A stretch of 64,000 nt of DNA. Source: JAUILA01 sp050289805. GTDB lineage: Bacteria > Bacteroidota > Bacteroidia > Cytophagales > Cyclobacteriaceae. Position numbers and translations under genes: made by a program. Each line of letters begins with the position of its first letter. Within the stretch, counting starts at the first letter, position 1. Below, piece by piece: positions 44,530 to 53,671 of the stretch. The notes under the pieces are model-generated. The model was given only the letters and a program-made list of their open reading frames with translations. It searched no databases and was not told where the DNA came from. The stretch spans positions 88,991 through 152,990 of the forward strand of contig JBNKGL010000007.1 of NCBI GenBank assembly GCA_050289805.1, given 5' to 3'.

Positions 44530-46819
44530 AACCAAGGAGCCGGCATCAGGGAAGAAAGGAATTCTGGGCTGGATCATTCGCATCAGCTGGATCATCTGCC
44601 TCTGCCTGCTGCTGCTTGTACCCTTTTATGTATACACGGTAAGTGTAGACCTGTTCGGACTTTATGGCGGAATGCCAAGTCTGCGGGCACTTGAAAATCC
44701 GGAAAACGATTTGTCAAGTGAACTTATTTCTTCAGACGGACAGGTACTGGGAAGATATTTCCGGTTCAACCGTTCCCAGGTAACATATGATCAGTTATCG
44801 CCGGAGTTGGTCAACACACTTCTTTCAAGTGAGGACCACCGGTTTTACGAGCATTCGGGCATCGACTTCCAGGGCCTGATGCGCGCTGTGGTTGGAAAAC
44901 TAACATTCAATTATGCCGGGGGCGGGAGTACGATTACCATGCAGCTGGCGGAAAACCTCTTCCGAACCATGACTGAAAACCAGGGAACGCTGTATTCTGT
45001 ACCCGGAGTTCGGGATATTGTTATAAAAACCAAGGAATGGATCATTGCGGCGCAGCTGGAAAGAAATTTCACCAAGGAAGAAATCATCGCGATGTATTTC
45101 AATACGGTAAGTTTCGGAAGCAACTCCTACGGTATTAAAACTGCTGCGGAAACCTTTTTCGGAAAGCAGCCAGATCAGCTCAATTACCAGGAATCAGCGG
45201 TACTGGTGGGTCTGCTCCAGGGAACCACCACCTTCAACCCGATCCGTAATTATGACAACTCTTTTACGAAAAGAAACCAGGTGCTTTTGAAAATTGAGCG
45301 CCACGGACATATTACCGAAGCACAGCGGGATTCGCTTTCCGATCTTCCGATCGATCTCACAAACTACAGTGTAGCAAACCAGAATAAAGGGTTGGCTACC
45401 TATTTCCGCACTGTTATTACACGGGATCTGCTGGCCTGGTGCGCCGAAAATAATCTTGATCTTTATGAAGACGGCCTGAGGATCTTTACAACCATCGACA
45501 GCCGCATGCAGCAGCATGCCGAGGATGCGGTGAATGAACATATGACCGCGCTTCAGAAAGTATTCTACGATCACCTTGACGGACGGGAACCGTGGGTTGA
45601 TGATGAAGGAAAGATCATTCCGAATTTTGCTGAGAACAGGTTCAGAAGGACTGAACATTACCGGAACCTGGTGAAGAAGTATGGTGAGGGCAGTGATTCC
45701 ATCAAAATTGTAATGACTACCAAAAAACCTATGACTGTGTTCAGCTGGGGAGGTGAGATCGATACGCTCATGAGCCCCCTGGATTCGGTTTATTATTACA
45801 AACATTTCCTTCAGACAGGAATGATGTCGATGGATCCGCATACCGGCCATATCAAGGCATGGGTTGGCGGCATAAATCATAAATATTTTAAATATGATCA
45901 TGTGCGGCAGGGAAAGCGGCAACCCGGATCCACCTTTAAGCCATTTGTGTATGGCGCGGCTATCGAATACGGTTATCCGCCATGCTATGAACTGGTGGAT
46001 GCCTCACCAACATTCCAGGTGGTGGGTGATCCGCCAACGTGGTCACCGCCAAACTCAGACGGAACATACGGTACCGGTGAAAAACTAACCATCCGGGAAG
46101 GAATGGCGCGATCAATCAATACAGTAACTGCCCAGCTCATGCAACAGATAGGCCCTGAGAATGTGGTTGAATTCGCCCATCGGGTTGGCATTGACAGCGA
46201 ACTGGATGCAGTTCCGGCATTATGCCTTGGAGTTAGCGATGTTTCAGTTTTTGAACTGGTCGGCGCTTATTCCACATTTGCCAATAACGGTCTTTACACA
46301 GAGCCATACTATATTACCCGGATTGAAGATAAAAACGGAAATGTCCTGGAAAACTTTGTGCCGAAAACACGCCAGGCAATCAGTCCGCAAACAGCCTACA
46401 AGATGCTGTATATGTTGCGGGGTGGTGTTGAGGAGAGGGGTGGAACATCCCAGGGTCTGAGCCTTGAGCTGAAAATCGACAATGAGATTGGCGGCAAGAC
46501 CGGAACAACGAACAATGCTTCCGACGGATGGTATGTGGGTGTTACCAGGGATCTGGTTACCGGTGTCTGGGTAGGTGGTGACGAACGCAGCATTCATTTC
46601 AGAAACTGGAGTAACGGACAAGGTGCAAAGACGGCACGCCCTATTTGGGACATTTATATGCGCAGGATATATGCAGACGATTCACTTTCCTATGTTAAAG
46701 CACCCTTCCAGCGTCCTGCGGAAGGTATTGATGTAGAGCTTGATTGCAGCCAGTATGGCACCGAAGAAAGTGATTCTGTACAGGTGGAGGAACAGTGGGA
46801 TCTGAATCAGATTCAATAA
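44504..46819 (+). CDS. Penicillin-binding protein 1A (bifunctional)
   Basis: 771 residues from the ATG at 44504. It holds one membrane anchor (~20-45), a GT51 glycosyltransferase with EDHRFYEHSG (catalytic Glu110), and a transpeptidase with the SxxK in PGSTFKPFVYGAAIE, the S-I-N triad element in RSINTVTAQ, and GGKTGTTNNASDGWYVG. It polymerises and cross-links peptidoglycan. The chain of overlaps with PorW/SprE before it and uvrC after it suggests one transcript. No outer-membrane activator is evident. Confidence 0.93.
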   Translation: MESTNKANKTKEPASGKKGILGWIIRISWIICLCLLLLVPFYVYTVSVDLFGLYGGMPSLRALENPENDLSSELISSDGQVLGRYFRFNRSQVTYDQLSPELVNTLLSSEDHRFYEHSGIDFQGLMRAVVGKLTFNYAGGGSTITMQLAENLFRTMTENQGTLYSVPGVRDIVIKTKEWIIAAQLERNFTKEEIIAMYFNTVSFGSNSYGIKTAAETFFGKQPDQLNYQESAVLVGLLQGTTTFNPIRNYDNSFTKRNQVLLKIERHGHITEAQRDSLSDLPIDLTNYSVANQNKGLATYFRTVITRDLLAWCAENNLDLYEDGLRIFTTIDSRMQQHAEDAVNEHMTALQKVFYDHLDGREPWVDDEGKIIPNFAENRFRRTEHYRNLVKKYGEGSDSIKIVMTTKKPMTVFSWGGEIDTLMSPLDSVYYYKHFLQTGMMSMDPHTGHIKAWVGGINHKYFKYDHVRQGKRQPGSTFKPFVYGAAIEYGYPPCYELVDASPTFQVVGDPPTWSPPNSDGTYGTGEKLTIREGMARSINTVTAQLMQQIGPENVVEFAHRVGIDSELDAVPALCLGVSDVSVFELVGAYSTFANNGLYTEPYYITRIEDKNGNVLENFVPKTRQAISPQTAYKMLYMLRGGVEERGGTSQGLSLELKIDNEIGGKTGTTNNASDGWYVGVTRDLVTGVWVGGDERSIHFRNWSNGQGAKTARPIWDIYMRRIYADDSLSYVKAPFQRPAEGIDVELDCSQYGTEESDSVQVEEQWDLNQIQ

Positions 46820-48624
46820 ACAGCGATTCTATCGGGGAACCCCGGTTTAGTGTGGAAGAGCGTAATAAGCTTCCACATCAGCCGGGTGTTTATAAATTTT
46901 ACGATAAGGAGGATATACTCCTGTATGTTGGTAAGGCGAAGGACCTCAGGAAACGGGTTGCCAGTTACTTCACTAAATCACACAATCTGAATCGTAAAAC
47001 CAGGAAACTGGTCCATGAATCCAGGGCCATTTCGTTTACGCTGGCAAATTCTGAATTTGATGCGCTCCTGCTGGAGAACAATCTTATTAAAACCCATCAG
47101 CCGAAGTACAACATCCTGCTGAAGGACGACAAGACCTTCCCCTATATTTGTATCCTGAATGAACGCTTTCCCCGGATTATCAGCACCCGAAAATTCAGGC
47201 CTGCCGATGGCGAATATTTCGGCCCGTTTTCCAGTGTGGTTGCCATGAAAAGTGTGCTGGACCTGCTGCGGAAACTGTATACCATACGCACCTGCAAGCT
47301 CAACCTCAGTGAGAAAAATATTGAAGCAGGGAAATTCAAGGTGTGCCTTGAATATCACATCGGGAATTGCCTGGGGCCCTGTGAAGGACTTCAGAGTGAG
47401 GATCATTATAACGAGGAAATTGAACAGGCACGAAATATCCTGAAGGGAAATCTCTCCGTGGTAAGCCGTTATTTCAGGTCACATATGCAGTCGTCCGCCG
47501 AAAAGCTTGAATTTGAGCGTGCACAGCTCTACAAGGAAAAGCTGGACCTGCTTGAAAAATTTCAGCTTAAGTCAACTGTTGTAAATCCGAAGTTGACAAA
47601 TCTCGATGTGCTTGCGATTGTGAGTACGGAAGACGTGGCATTCATTAATTACATGCAGGTGGCCAATGGGGCCATCATACTTGCCAGGACGTTGGAAATT
47701 CGGAAAAGACTGGAGGAAACCGATGCGGACATTCTGGCATTTGCAGCAATGCACCTGAGGGAAGAGCATGATAGCGGCAATAAGACCATCATTACGAATG
47801 TTCGGTTCACTCTTGAAGAAGATGATGAGATCATTGTTCCTAAAATCGGGGATAAAAAGAAGCTGGTTACTCTTTCGCTGAAGAATGCACTTGAATTGAA
47901 ACGGGAACGAACAAAACCCGATCCGGAATCTGCACCACCAAGTGAAGTACTTCTGCGGATGCAAAAAGACCTGCGACTTCCGGAAGTTCCTGATCACATT
48001 GAATGTTTTGATAACAGCAATCTGCAGGGATCAAATCCGGTTGCCTCGATGGTTTGTTTCAGAAATGGAAAACCCAGCCGAAAGGAATACCGTCATTTTA
48101 ATATTCGTACGGTGGAAGGACCCAATGATTTCGCATCAATGCAGGAGATAGTTTACCGCCGATACAAGCGTGTTCTCGCCGAAAATGCAGACTTGCCGAA
48201 ACTCATTGTAGTTGACGGCGGCAAAGGGCAATTGAGCAGTGCATGCCAGGCACTTAAGGATCTGGATCTTTACGGAAAAGTCCCAATTATTGGAATTGCC
48301 AAGCGGCTCGAAGAGCTGTATTATCCGGAGGACAGTCTGCCGTTGCATATCAGTAAAAAGTCTCCTTCCTTAATGATCCTTCAGCACTTGCGTGATGAAG
48401 CTCATCGGTTTGCCATCACATTTCATCGCAACAAGCGAAGCAAAAACGCCTTTAAAACTGAGCTGGAGGACATTGAGGGGATTGGAAAGTCGACAGCCGA
48501 TAAACTCCTGAAAGCGTTCAAATCCGTTAAAAAGATCCGTGAAGCTCCCTTTGAATCACTGGAACAGGTCGTGGGTACGGCAAAGGCCAGGGTTGTGGCG
48601 GAACACTTTAAGGGCAGGGAATAG
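46795..48624 (+). CDS. uvrC: UvrABC excinuclease subunit C
   Basis: 609 residues. The GIY-YIG nuclease domain is at the N-terminus (QPGVYKFYDKEDILLYVGKAKDLRKRVASYF), the UVR interaction domain at ~210-245, the RNase H-like 5' nuclease with CFDNSNLQGSNPVASMVCF (~400-420) and VVDGGKGQL, and the C-terminal helix-hairpin-helix pair (IEGIGKSTADKLLKAF). It makes the dual incisions in nucleotide excision repair. The ATG at 46795 overlaps PBP1A by 25 bases. The preceding ~15 residues are poorly conserved, so a later start is possible. Confidence 0.95.
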   Translation: MGSESDSINSDSIGEPRFSVEERNKLPHQPGVYKFYDKEDILLYVGKAKDLRKRVASYFTKSHNLNRKTRKLVHESRAISFTLANSEFDALLLENNLIKTHQPKYNILLKDDKTFPYICILNERFPRIISTRKFRPADGEYFGPFSSVVAMKSVLDLLRKLYTIRTCKLNLSEKNIEAGKFKVCLEYHIGNCLGPCEGLQSEDHYNEEIEQARNILKGNLSVVSRYFRSHMQSSAEKLEFERAQLYKEKLDLLEKFQLKSTVVNPKLTNLDVLAIVSTEDVAFINYMQVANGAIILARTLEIRKRLEETDADILAFAAMHLREEHDSGNKTIITNVRFTLEEDDEIIVPKIGDKKKLVTLSLKNALELKRERTKPDPESAPPSEVLLRMQKDLRLPEVPDHIECFDNSNLQGSNPVASMVCFRNGKPSRKEYRHFNIRTVEGPNDFASMQEIVYRRYKRVLAENADLPKLIVVDGGKGQLSSACQALKDLDLYGKVPIIGIAKRLEELYYPEDSLPLHISKKSPSLMILQHLRDEAHRFAITFHRNKRSKNAFKTELEDIEGIGKSTADKLLKAFKSVKKIREAPFESLEQVVGTAKARVVAEHFKGRE

Positions 48625-48665
48625 GTGGTAGGGAATAGGCTGTGCGGAAAAGGCACCCATTCTCC

Positions 48666-48796
48666 GTCATCCCGGAGAGCCTCCGGCGAATGCCGGAGCC
48701 GGTCCGGGATCTATTTGTCGATCGGCTAAAATTGCAATGTACACGAAGAGATCCTGAAACGGCTCCGGGTCAAGCCCGGAGGCTCTTCAGGATGAC
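48666..48796. repeat. Inverted pair of GTCATCC palindromic repeats (locus A)
   Basis: Two hairpins in opposite orientation. The first is GTCATCCCGGA with its partner TCCGGGAT (48666-48710), carrying an inner palindrome GCCTCCGGC/GCCGGAGCC. The second is ATCCTGAA...TTCAGGATGAC (48751-48796), with an inner CTCCGGG/CCCGGAG. They are separated by ~40 bases, so the GTCATCC ends face outward. The same arrangement recurs at 60059-60134 and, degenerately, at 63651-63810. Confidence 0.75.
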
Positions 48797-48813
48797 GAAA
48801 AAAATCGATCATT

Positions 48814-48893
48814 CCGTCCCAGCGGGACGGCGCATGGGTAGAAAACGGCATTATGTACGAACCGTGCCGTCAGGTACGGCGCGCATGGGTAAC
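48814..48893. repeat. Two hairpin-plus-CATGGGTA repeat units
   Basis: Unit one is CCGTCCC/GGGACGG (48814-48830) followed by CGCATGGGTAGAAAA. Unit two is CCGTGCC/GGTACGG (48862-48879) followed by GCGCATGGGTAACAAA. Both consist of a short GC hairpin and the same CATGGGTA tail. Together with the adjacent GTCATCC pair they fill the gap between uvrC and the terminator; no gene is seen in 48625-48952. Confidence 0.65.
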
Positions 48894-48928
48894 AAAAAAA
48901 GGGAGAGGCTAAGCCACTCCCTTTTTTT
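48894..48928. terminator. Bidirectional terminator between uvrC and gldN
   Basis: AAAAAAAGGGAG (48894-48905) pairs perfectly with CTCCCTTTTTTT (48917-48928), with further pairing GG/CC inside. The A- and T-runs allow termination in both directions, serving the convergent uvrC and gldN transcripts. Confidence 0.9.
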
Positions 48929-48952
48929 GAGATAATGATGAGTTTAAAGAAA

Positions 48953-49855
48953 TTAATATTCCCAGAGATTGTGTTCTTTCTCCATTAACTGCATCTCATA
49001 CCATTCGGAAGCCATGACAGCCTCTTTACGGTTCTGGTACATATCCACGATAGGATCGTTGTCGGGATTTTCATACTTGAACAACGACGCACGGAATAAC
49101 CTGAGCGTAAACGCGTCTGCGAAATTCTTATTCTCAGCGCTGTTATACCTGTTCACCCAGATGGCTGATTCAGGATGCTCACGGAACAGCTTGTATAGAT
49201 CCTTGTATTTAAATACACCAAGGCTCAATTCTACCTGATCAAGTGTTTCAGATCCAGGGACGATCAATTCCATCGACTGGATTTTGTGATAAAGGCGGGA
49301 TCTGCGTTTGTCAAAAATCACATCCTCCATAACCCTGATTTTACTGATCTGTCGCGGCAGGAAGAAGGTTGCTGCACCAAAACCTGGTGTTGCTTCCCAA
49401 TCATCCGGCGATTCTGAAGGAACAGAAGAGATCTCATCGAAGATAGCCGTATAGGTTACCCCGTTATACTTCACTCGGTCTCCTTCATAGTACTCAAAGC
49501 CGGGCTGCCATGTTTCGATCTCAACACCCTCCTGGTAAACCAGGCGATCCATGAAATCTTCCTTGCTGATACGAGTAGTGAGTGAATCATTGGCATAGAT
49601 GTCTGACAGCTCGCCTGATCTCACAGAATTAATTATAAACTGCGTAATCTCACCACCGCGGGCAAAGAAGCCCTTATTTTGTTTTTCATTCAGGTCAATC
49701 GTTCTCCATACCCGACGCTTGAACAAGTGCTCATAGCGGGGGATTGGATCGATGGAATTCGGATTGTACTGATCCAATTCACTTACCTGTGAGTAACCGG
49801 GAAGCGCAAGGGCTCCCAGGATTACTGCGGCAAAAAATTTCTTTAAACTCATCAT
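48953..49855 (-). CDS. gldN: Gliding motility/type IX secretion protein GldN (PorN)
   Basis: 300 residues with a signal peptide (MSLKKFFAAVILGALALPGYSQ; the start may be either of two consecutive ATGs, 49855 or 49852). Family features: DQYNPNSIDPIPRYEHLFKRRVWRTIDL, a pattern of dyad residues near the mature N-terminus, and the C-terminal MEKEHNLWEY. GldN/PorN forms the large periplasmic ring with GldK/PorK under the outer membrane. It lies eight bases downstream of gldM and is the last gene of the gldKLMN operon. Confidence 0.92.
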   Translation of the reverse strand: MMSLKKFFAAVILGALALPGYSQVSELDQYNPNSIDPIPRYEHLFKRRVWRTIDLNEKQNKGFFARGGEITQFIINSVRSGELSDIYANDSLTTRISKEDFMDRLVYQEGVEIETWQPGFEYYEGDRVKYNGVTYTAIFDEISSVPSESPDDWEATPGFGAATFFLPRQISKIRVMEDVIFDKRRSRLYHKIQSMELIVPGSETLDQVELSLGVFKYKDLYKLFREHPESAIWVNRYNSAENKNFADAFTLRLFRASLFKYENPDNDPIVDMYQNRKEAVMASEWYEMQLMEKEHNLWEY

Positions 49856-49863
49856 GTTTCCGA

Positions 49864-51453
49864 TTAGTTAATTGGAATAGTATAAATTTCAGTTAAAGGA
49901 CGTGCACGCTCATTTTCACCAGTAAAGGTTCTACGTGTAACACGTTCTACATTGATAATTATTGCATCACCGGGGCGAAGCTGGCTTCTCCACTGACGAA
50001 GATCTATATTCTCAGTAGTGAAATCCTGTGTGCGCACGGCACGACCGCTTCGGGCCAGTTTAACAGTTATTTTATTTACACGGTAACGTGCATCATTTGG
50101 CACTTCACGCTTGAAGTTCTCATCAGCTTCTGCGCTTACAGTAAGAGTACTGATTGCTGCAGCAGTTGCTCCGTCACCAGTTACCGGCTTACCTCTGGAG
50201 GTAATCACGATATTCGGCGGCGGAACCTTTTTCACGTCAAACACTTCAGTGCTTAGTAAGCTACCGTTGTTAGATACATTCAGCTTCACCTTGCTGCGTC
50301 CCTTAGGGATCACAGTTACAAGTCCCGTTCTGTTACCCTTACGTACTTCCGCGTCATTCGACGAGAAACCAGGGTTATACGATGTACCGAGCGCAGGAAC
50401 CTGGATATCAAGTTCGTTTCCGCAATTCTGGTACAGCGCCTGAAGGGCTGCTGATTTAACCTGTACCACAGGCTTAGCCACATAATATTTGTGCGCCATA
50501 GTATAGGTAGTATCATTCAGTTCAATGGTTGCACTGATGCTTTTTTCAGCAAGCAGTGTTTTTGGATCGTAGTTTCCGGCTGTAGCCGTAAATTCGATCT
50601 TACCATATTCGATACCGTTAGGAGTTACTCCCTTTTCAACCTGCTTGCCGTCGTATTTGAACACAGGGTTGGCACCTGAAGCAGCGGCTGTGATAAACAG
50701 CTCAGCTTCAAACTTCGCACCTGCAGCCACTACGTTGGAGTTCGGACGGATCAAAGGAACGATGGTAGTAAATTCCACATCCTTTGCACCTACCTCCTCG
50801 GCGATAAGGCCAAGAGCATCTGCTTCATATTCAAGAACCTGCGTCTGAAGCTGGCTCATTGTTGCCATACCGGCTACCATTGGCGCATCTTCGAAGGTAA
50901 GGGTTAGGAAGTCCTTGTTTTTCTGATCCGGGTTGTTCTTGAACATATCCATGTCCTTCGCATCCGGAGTCAGGGTAGGGAATTCCTTTCCTGTAAGTTC
51001 CTGAAGTTTCTTTACATAATTATCCAGATCGGCTTCGAACTGCTTACCTTTCCCTTTATCGGGAGCAAGCATCATGGAGGCAACCTTTTCTACATCAGAG
51101 GCTGCTTTAAAATTTCCATTTTCATCGAGGCCACCTGTTTCCGCAACAAATTGTTCTTTCAGATCTTCCATCTCCTTGATGAGTTCTGTAGTCATTGTGC
51201 GTACTTCCTGGGCTTTCTTAAGTGCCTTTATATCGGCCGCCCGGTTTCCTTTTTCTGTTACCGTCGCCTGGATGTTGGCAACCAACTGGTTGTTTGCCGA
51301 GGCTGACTCTTCCGCCAGACCTTCCAGGGTTTCGTTGAAGATCGTGAATTTGTCCAGTACTGCGCTACTTACGTTGAGTGCAAGCATCGCGGTGAGTACC
51401 AGGTACATCATCCCGATCATCTTTTGTCTAGGTGTTTCTTTATGACCTGCCAT
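49864..51453 (-). CDS. gldM: Type IX secretion/gliding motor rotor protein GldM (PorM)
   Basis: 529 residues, close to the usual ~515. The N-terminal start AGHKETPRQKMIGMMYLVLTAMLALNVSSAVLDKF is diagnostic: a short cytoplasmic tail, one membrane helix (~12-34), then a long periplasmic part of four domains. GldM dimers pair with the GldL pentamer to form the proton-driven motor, and the periplasmic domains reach the GldK/N ring. The gene is 55 bases downstream of gldL. Confidence 0.95.
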   Translation of the reverse strand: MAGHKETPRQKMIGMMYLVLTAMLALNVSSAVLDKFTIFNETLEGLAEESASANNQLVANIQATVTEKGNRAADIKALKKAQEVRTMTTELIKEMEDLKEQFVAETGGLDENGNFKAASDVEKVASMMLAPDKGKGKQFEADLDNYVKKLQELTGKEFPTLTPDAKDMDMFKNNPDQKNKDFLTLTFEDAPMVAGMATMSQLQTQVLEYEADALGLIAEEVGAKDVEFTTIVPLIRPNSNVVAAGAKFEAELFITAAASGANPVFKYDGKQVEKGVTPNGIEYGKIEFTATAGNYDPKTLLAEKSISATIELNDTTYTMAHKYYVAKPVVQVKSAALQALYQNCGNELDIQVPALGTSYNPGFSSNDAEVRKGNRTGLVTVIPKGRSKVKLNVSNNGSLLSTEVFDVKKVPPPNIVITSRGKPVTGDGATAAAISTLTVSAEADENFKREVPNDARYRVNKITVKLARSGRAVRTQDFTTENIDLRQWRSQLRPGDAIIINVERVTRRTFTGENERARPLTEIYTIPIN

Positions 51454-51508
51454 TATTGCTCAAGTTTTATTAAAAAATAAGGTTATTTAAAACGTTACTT
51501 CCAGCAAA

Positions 51509-52336
51509 TTAATGATTAGAAGCGGGACTAGCTCCACCTCTCATGGCAGTTAGCATATTACCGTATACCGTATTCAATGAAGTCAGGTTACCAGTAAGTT
51601 TATCAAGTTCGTTGGCAAATGCCTTAGTCTTCTCACCTGCACGCGTCATGCCTTCGAGGGCACCAGCCATGTTAGTGTAGAATTTATTCATTGCCTTCAC
51701 ATGACTGTCTGCATCCTTAAGTTCCATTTCATAAACGCTGTTAAGCTGGCTAAGGTTCTTAGTTGCAGAAACAACCTGTGTATGATACTCCTGTGCATCT
51801 TTGGAAGCATCAGCAAACTGTGCCATTGCCTGCGCAGTAGTTGCATAGGATTTGTTCATGTTGATAAGCGATTCAGAAGCTTTCTTCACATTACCTGCAT
51901 AATCATTAGTCGCTACTGCAGCGTCTGCAAGATTAGACATACGTGAAGCAGATTCTGCCATGCTCTTCATTCCTTTTCCAAGGCTGTCGATCAATTCAGG
52001 ACCGATCTTAGCATTTTCAAGCATTTTGTCAAGCTGCTGTGAAGCAGGTACACCTGATTTGTTTGAAACACGGGCAGGAACAGTTCCTTCGAAATCTTCT
52101 GCCAGTTCAGGGTATACTTTTGCCCAGTCTACTTCTTTGTGAGGTGGCTCAAACGCACTCAGAAAGAAAATCAGGGCCTCTGTGCTTAGACCAATCATAA
52201 GCATTTCGTTAGCTCCGGGAAGGTGCAGGATCTTAAAAAGTGCACCCACGATTACTACTGCAGCTCCAATACCGTATATTTTAGGCATTACTGTTGAGAA
52301 CAATAGTGCTGCAAATCCGCCTTTTTTAGTACTCAT
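51509..52336 (-). CDS. gldL: Type IX secretion/gliding motor stator protein GldL (PorL)
   Basis: 275 residues. Two N-terminal helices: ~20-38, ending in FKILHLPGANE, and ~46-62. Glu53 in LSTEALIFFLSAFEP lies inside the second helix, at the site of the glutamate shown to be needed for proton-driven motion in other GldL proteins. The next block, VDWAKVYPEL, is also typical. The C-terminal ~200 residues form helical, coiled-coil-like cytoplasmic segments rich in Met, Ala and Ser. It sits between gldK and gldM in the standard order. Confidence 0.95.
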   Translation of the reverse strand: MSTKKGGFAALLFSTVMPKIYGIGAAVVIVGALFKILHLPGANEMLMIGLSTEALIFFLSAFEPPHKEVDWAKVYPELAEDFEGTVPARVSNKSGVPASQQLDKMLENAKIGPELIDSLGKGMKSMAESASRMSNLADAAVATNDYAGNVKKASESLINMNKSYATTAQAMAQFADASKDAQEYHTQVVSATKNLSQLNSVYEMELKDADSHVKAMNKFYTNMAGALEGMTRAGEKTKAFANELDKLTGNLTSLNTVYGNMLTAMRGGASPASNH

Positions 52337-52403
52337 TTTATTAAAGGTTTAAGGTTAAAATTGAATATAGGTCAGTTAAAAAAATTTGTAGGTTGATTAT
52401 TGT

Positions 52404-53477
52404 TTAGAATTCGCCTCCAGATGAACGTCCCAGGTGCGTCATCGCATTCCTGAATCCGATATAGGCTCTCGCCGAATCCTTGTATTCGTATGTTCTTGTA
52501 CCAGTTTCCAGGTAATAGGCCACATCTTTCCATGAACCACCACGTATCACCTTTTTAGGGAAGATATTAGGGTCATACTGTGAACTGTTAGGATCGGTAC
52601 GCTTGTCGATGTACTGCGGGTTCAAATCCCATACAACCGGTACAGACGCAGGGTTGAAATCATCAAGTACCCACTCTGATACGTTTCCGGCCATATCATA
52701 CAGACCGTAGTCGTTTGCGAAATAACTCGCTACTTCAGCAGTGTAAGCAAACCCATCATCGTAATAGTTACCACGGCCGGGCTTGAAGTTCGCCAGCATA
52801 CATCCTTTGGAGTTACGGATATACGGGTTACCCCAGGGGTATTTCGCCATATCACGTCCACCGCGGGCTGCATATTCCCACTCAGCTTCGTTAGGAAGTC
52901 TGAATGAAGGCATAGGCACTTCACCGATGCTGCGACGATAGTCAGCCCAGTAGGCTGTTCTCCACTTGGAGAAGTATGTCGCGGCTTCCCAGTCTACACC
53001 AACCACCGGATAATCATCATATCCCGGGTGCCAGTAATAGTAATCCTGGATCGGATCTCCCATATGATGCGCAAAGTCGCGTACCCAAACAGTAGTATCT
53101 GGATAGTACTCCGTCATAATGGTCTCCTCTCCGAGAACACTTACTGAATCCTCGAGCAGATGATTGATAAACTGCCGGTATTCGTTGTTGGTGATCTCCG
53201 TATCGTCCATATAAAAGGAACCAATGGTGACCTGCTTGTTAAAATTTATTTGTGTGGAAGCCGGATCCTCATCTGCTTGTCCCATATGGAACGTACCAGC
53301 AGGAATCGGAACCATCCCGTAGGGCTGGACCATCTGCCAACCTTCTCGACCGGGAACGCCGACCAACTCTCCTCCGTCGCCGCCGCTACCACCGAGTCCG
53401 AGGAGCCCGCAACCTCCCAAAAAAGTCGCCGCTAGGAGCGAAAGGGAGTAGAACAAATGTCTTGAAACTTTACGCAT
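52404..53477 (-). CDS. gldK: Type IX secretion/gliding lipoprotein GldK (PorK)
   Basis: 357 residues. The lipoprotein signal ends LGGC (Cys23), and the mature N-terminus is glycine-rich. The rest is a formylglycine-generating-enzyme (SUMF1) fold: IPAGTFHMG, FRLPNEAEWEYAARGG, YDMAGNVSEWV and VIRGGSW. In GldK the fold is structural; the protein forms the outer-membrane-linked ring with GldN. It is shorter than the ~450-residue Flavobacterium protein but complete. It is the first gene of gldKLMN, 195 bases below the PorP/SprF-like gene. Confidence 0.93.
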   Translation of the reverse strand: MRKVSRHLFYSLSLLAATFLGGCGLLGLGGSGGDGGELVGVPGREGWQMVQPYGMVPIPAGTFHMGQADEDPASTQINFNKQVTIGSFYMDDTEITNNEYRQFINHLLEDSVSVLGEETIMTEYYPDTTVWVRDFAHHMGDPIQDYYYWHPGYDDYPVVGVDWEAATYFSKWRTAYWADYRRSIGEVPMPSFRLPNEAEWEYAARGGRDMAKYPWGNPYIRNSKGCMLANFKPGRGNYYDDGFAYTAEVASYFANDYGLYDMAGNVSEWVLDDFNPASVPVVWDLNPQYIDKRTDPNSSQYDPNIFPKKVIRGGSWKDVAYYLETGTRTYEYKDSARAYIGFRNAMTHLGRSSGGEF

Positions 53478-53671
53478 AACACTTTATTTTAAAAAACTTT
53501 TAACTTGTCGGTTTAAGTCAAATTCAGTTACTAATTAATCCAATTACAATCGAAATATATAAAAATTATTCTGCTCAATCTTAGAAGATGTATGTTTTTA
53601 GTGAACTTTACAGTAAAACCGAAATGTTTAATTATCAGGTTTGTTCAGTAAAAAATACCTCTCAAACAGAC

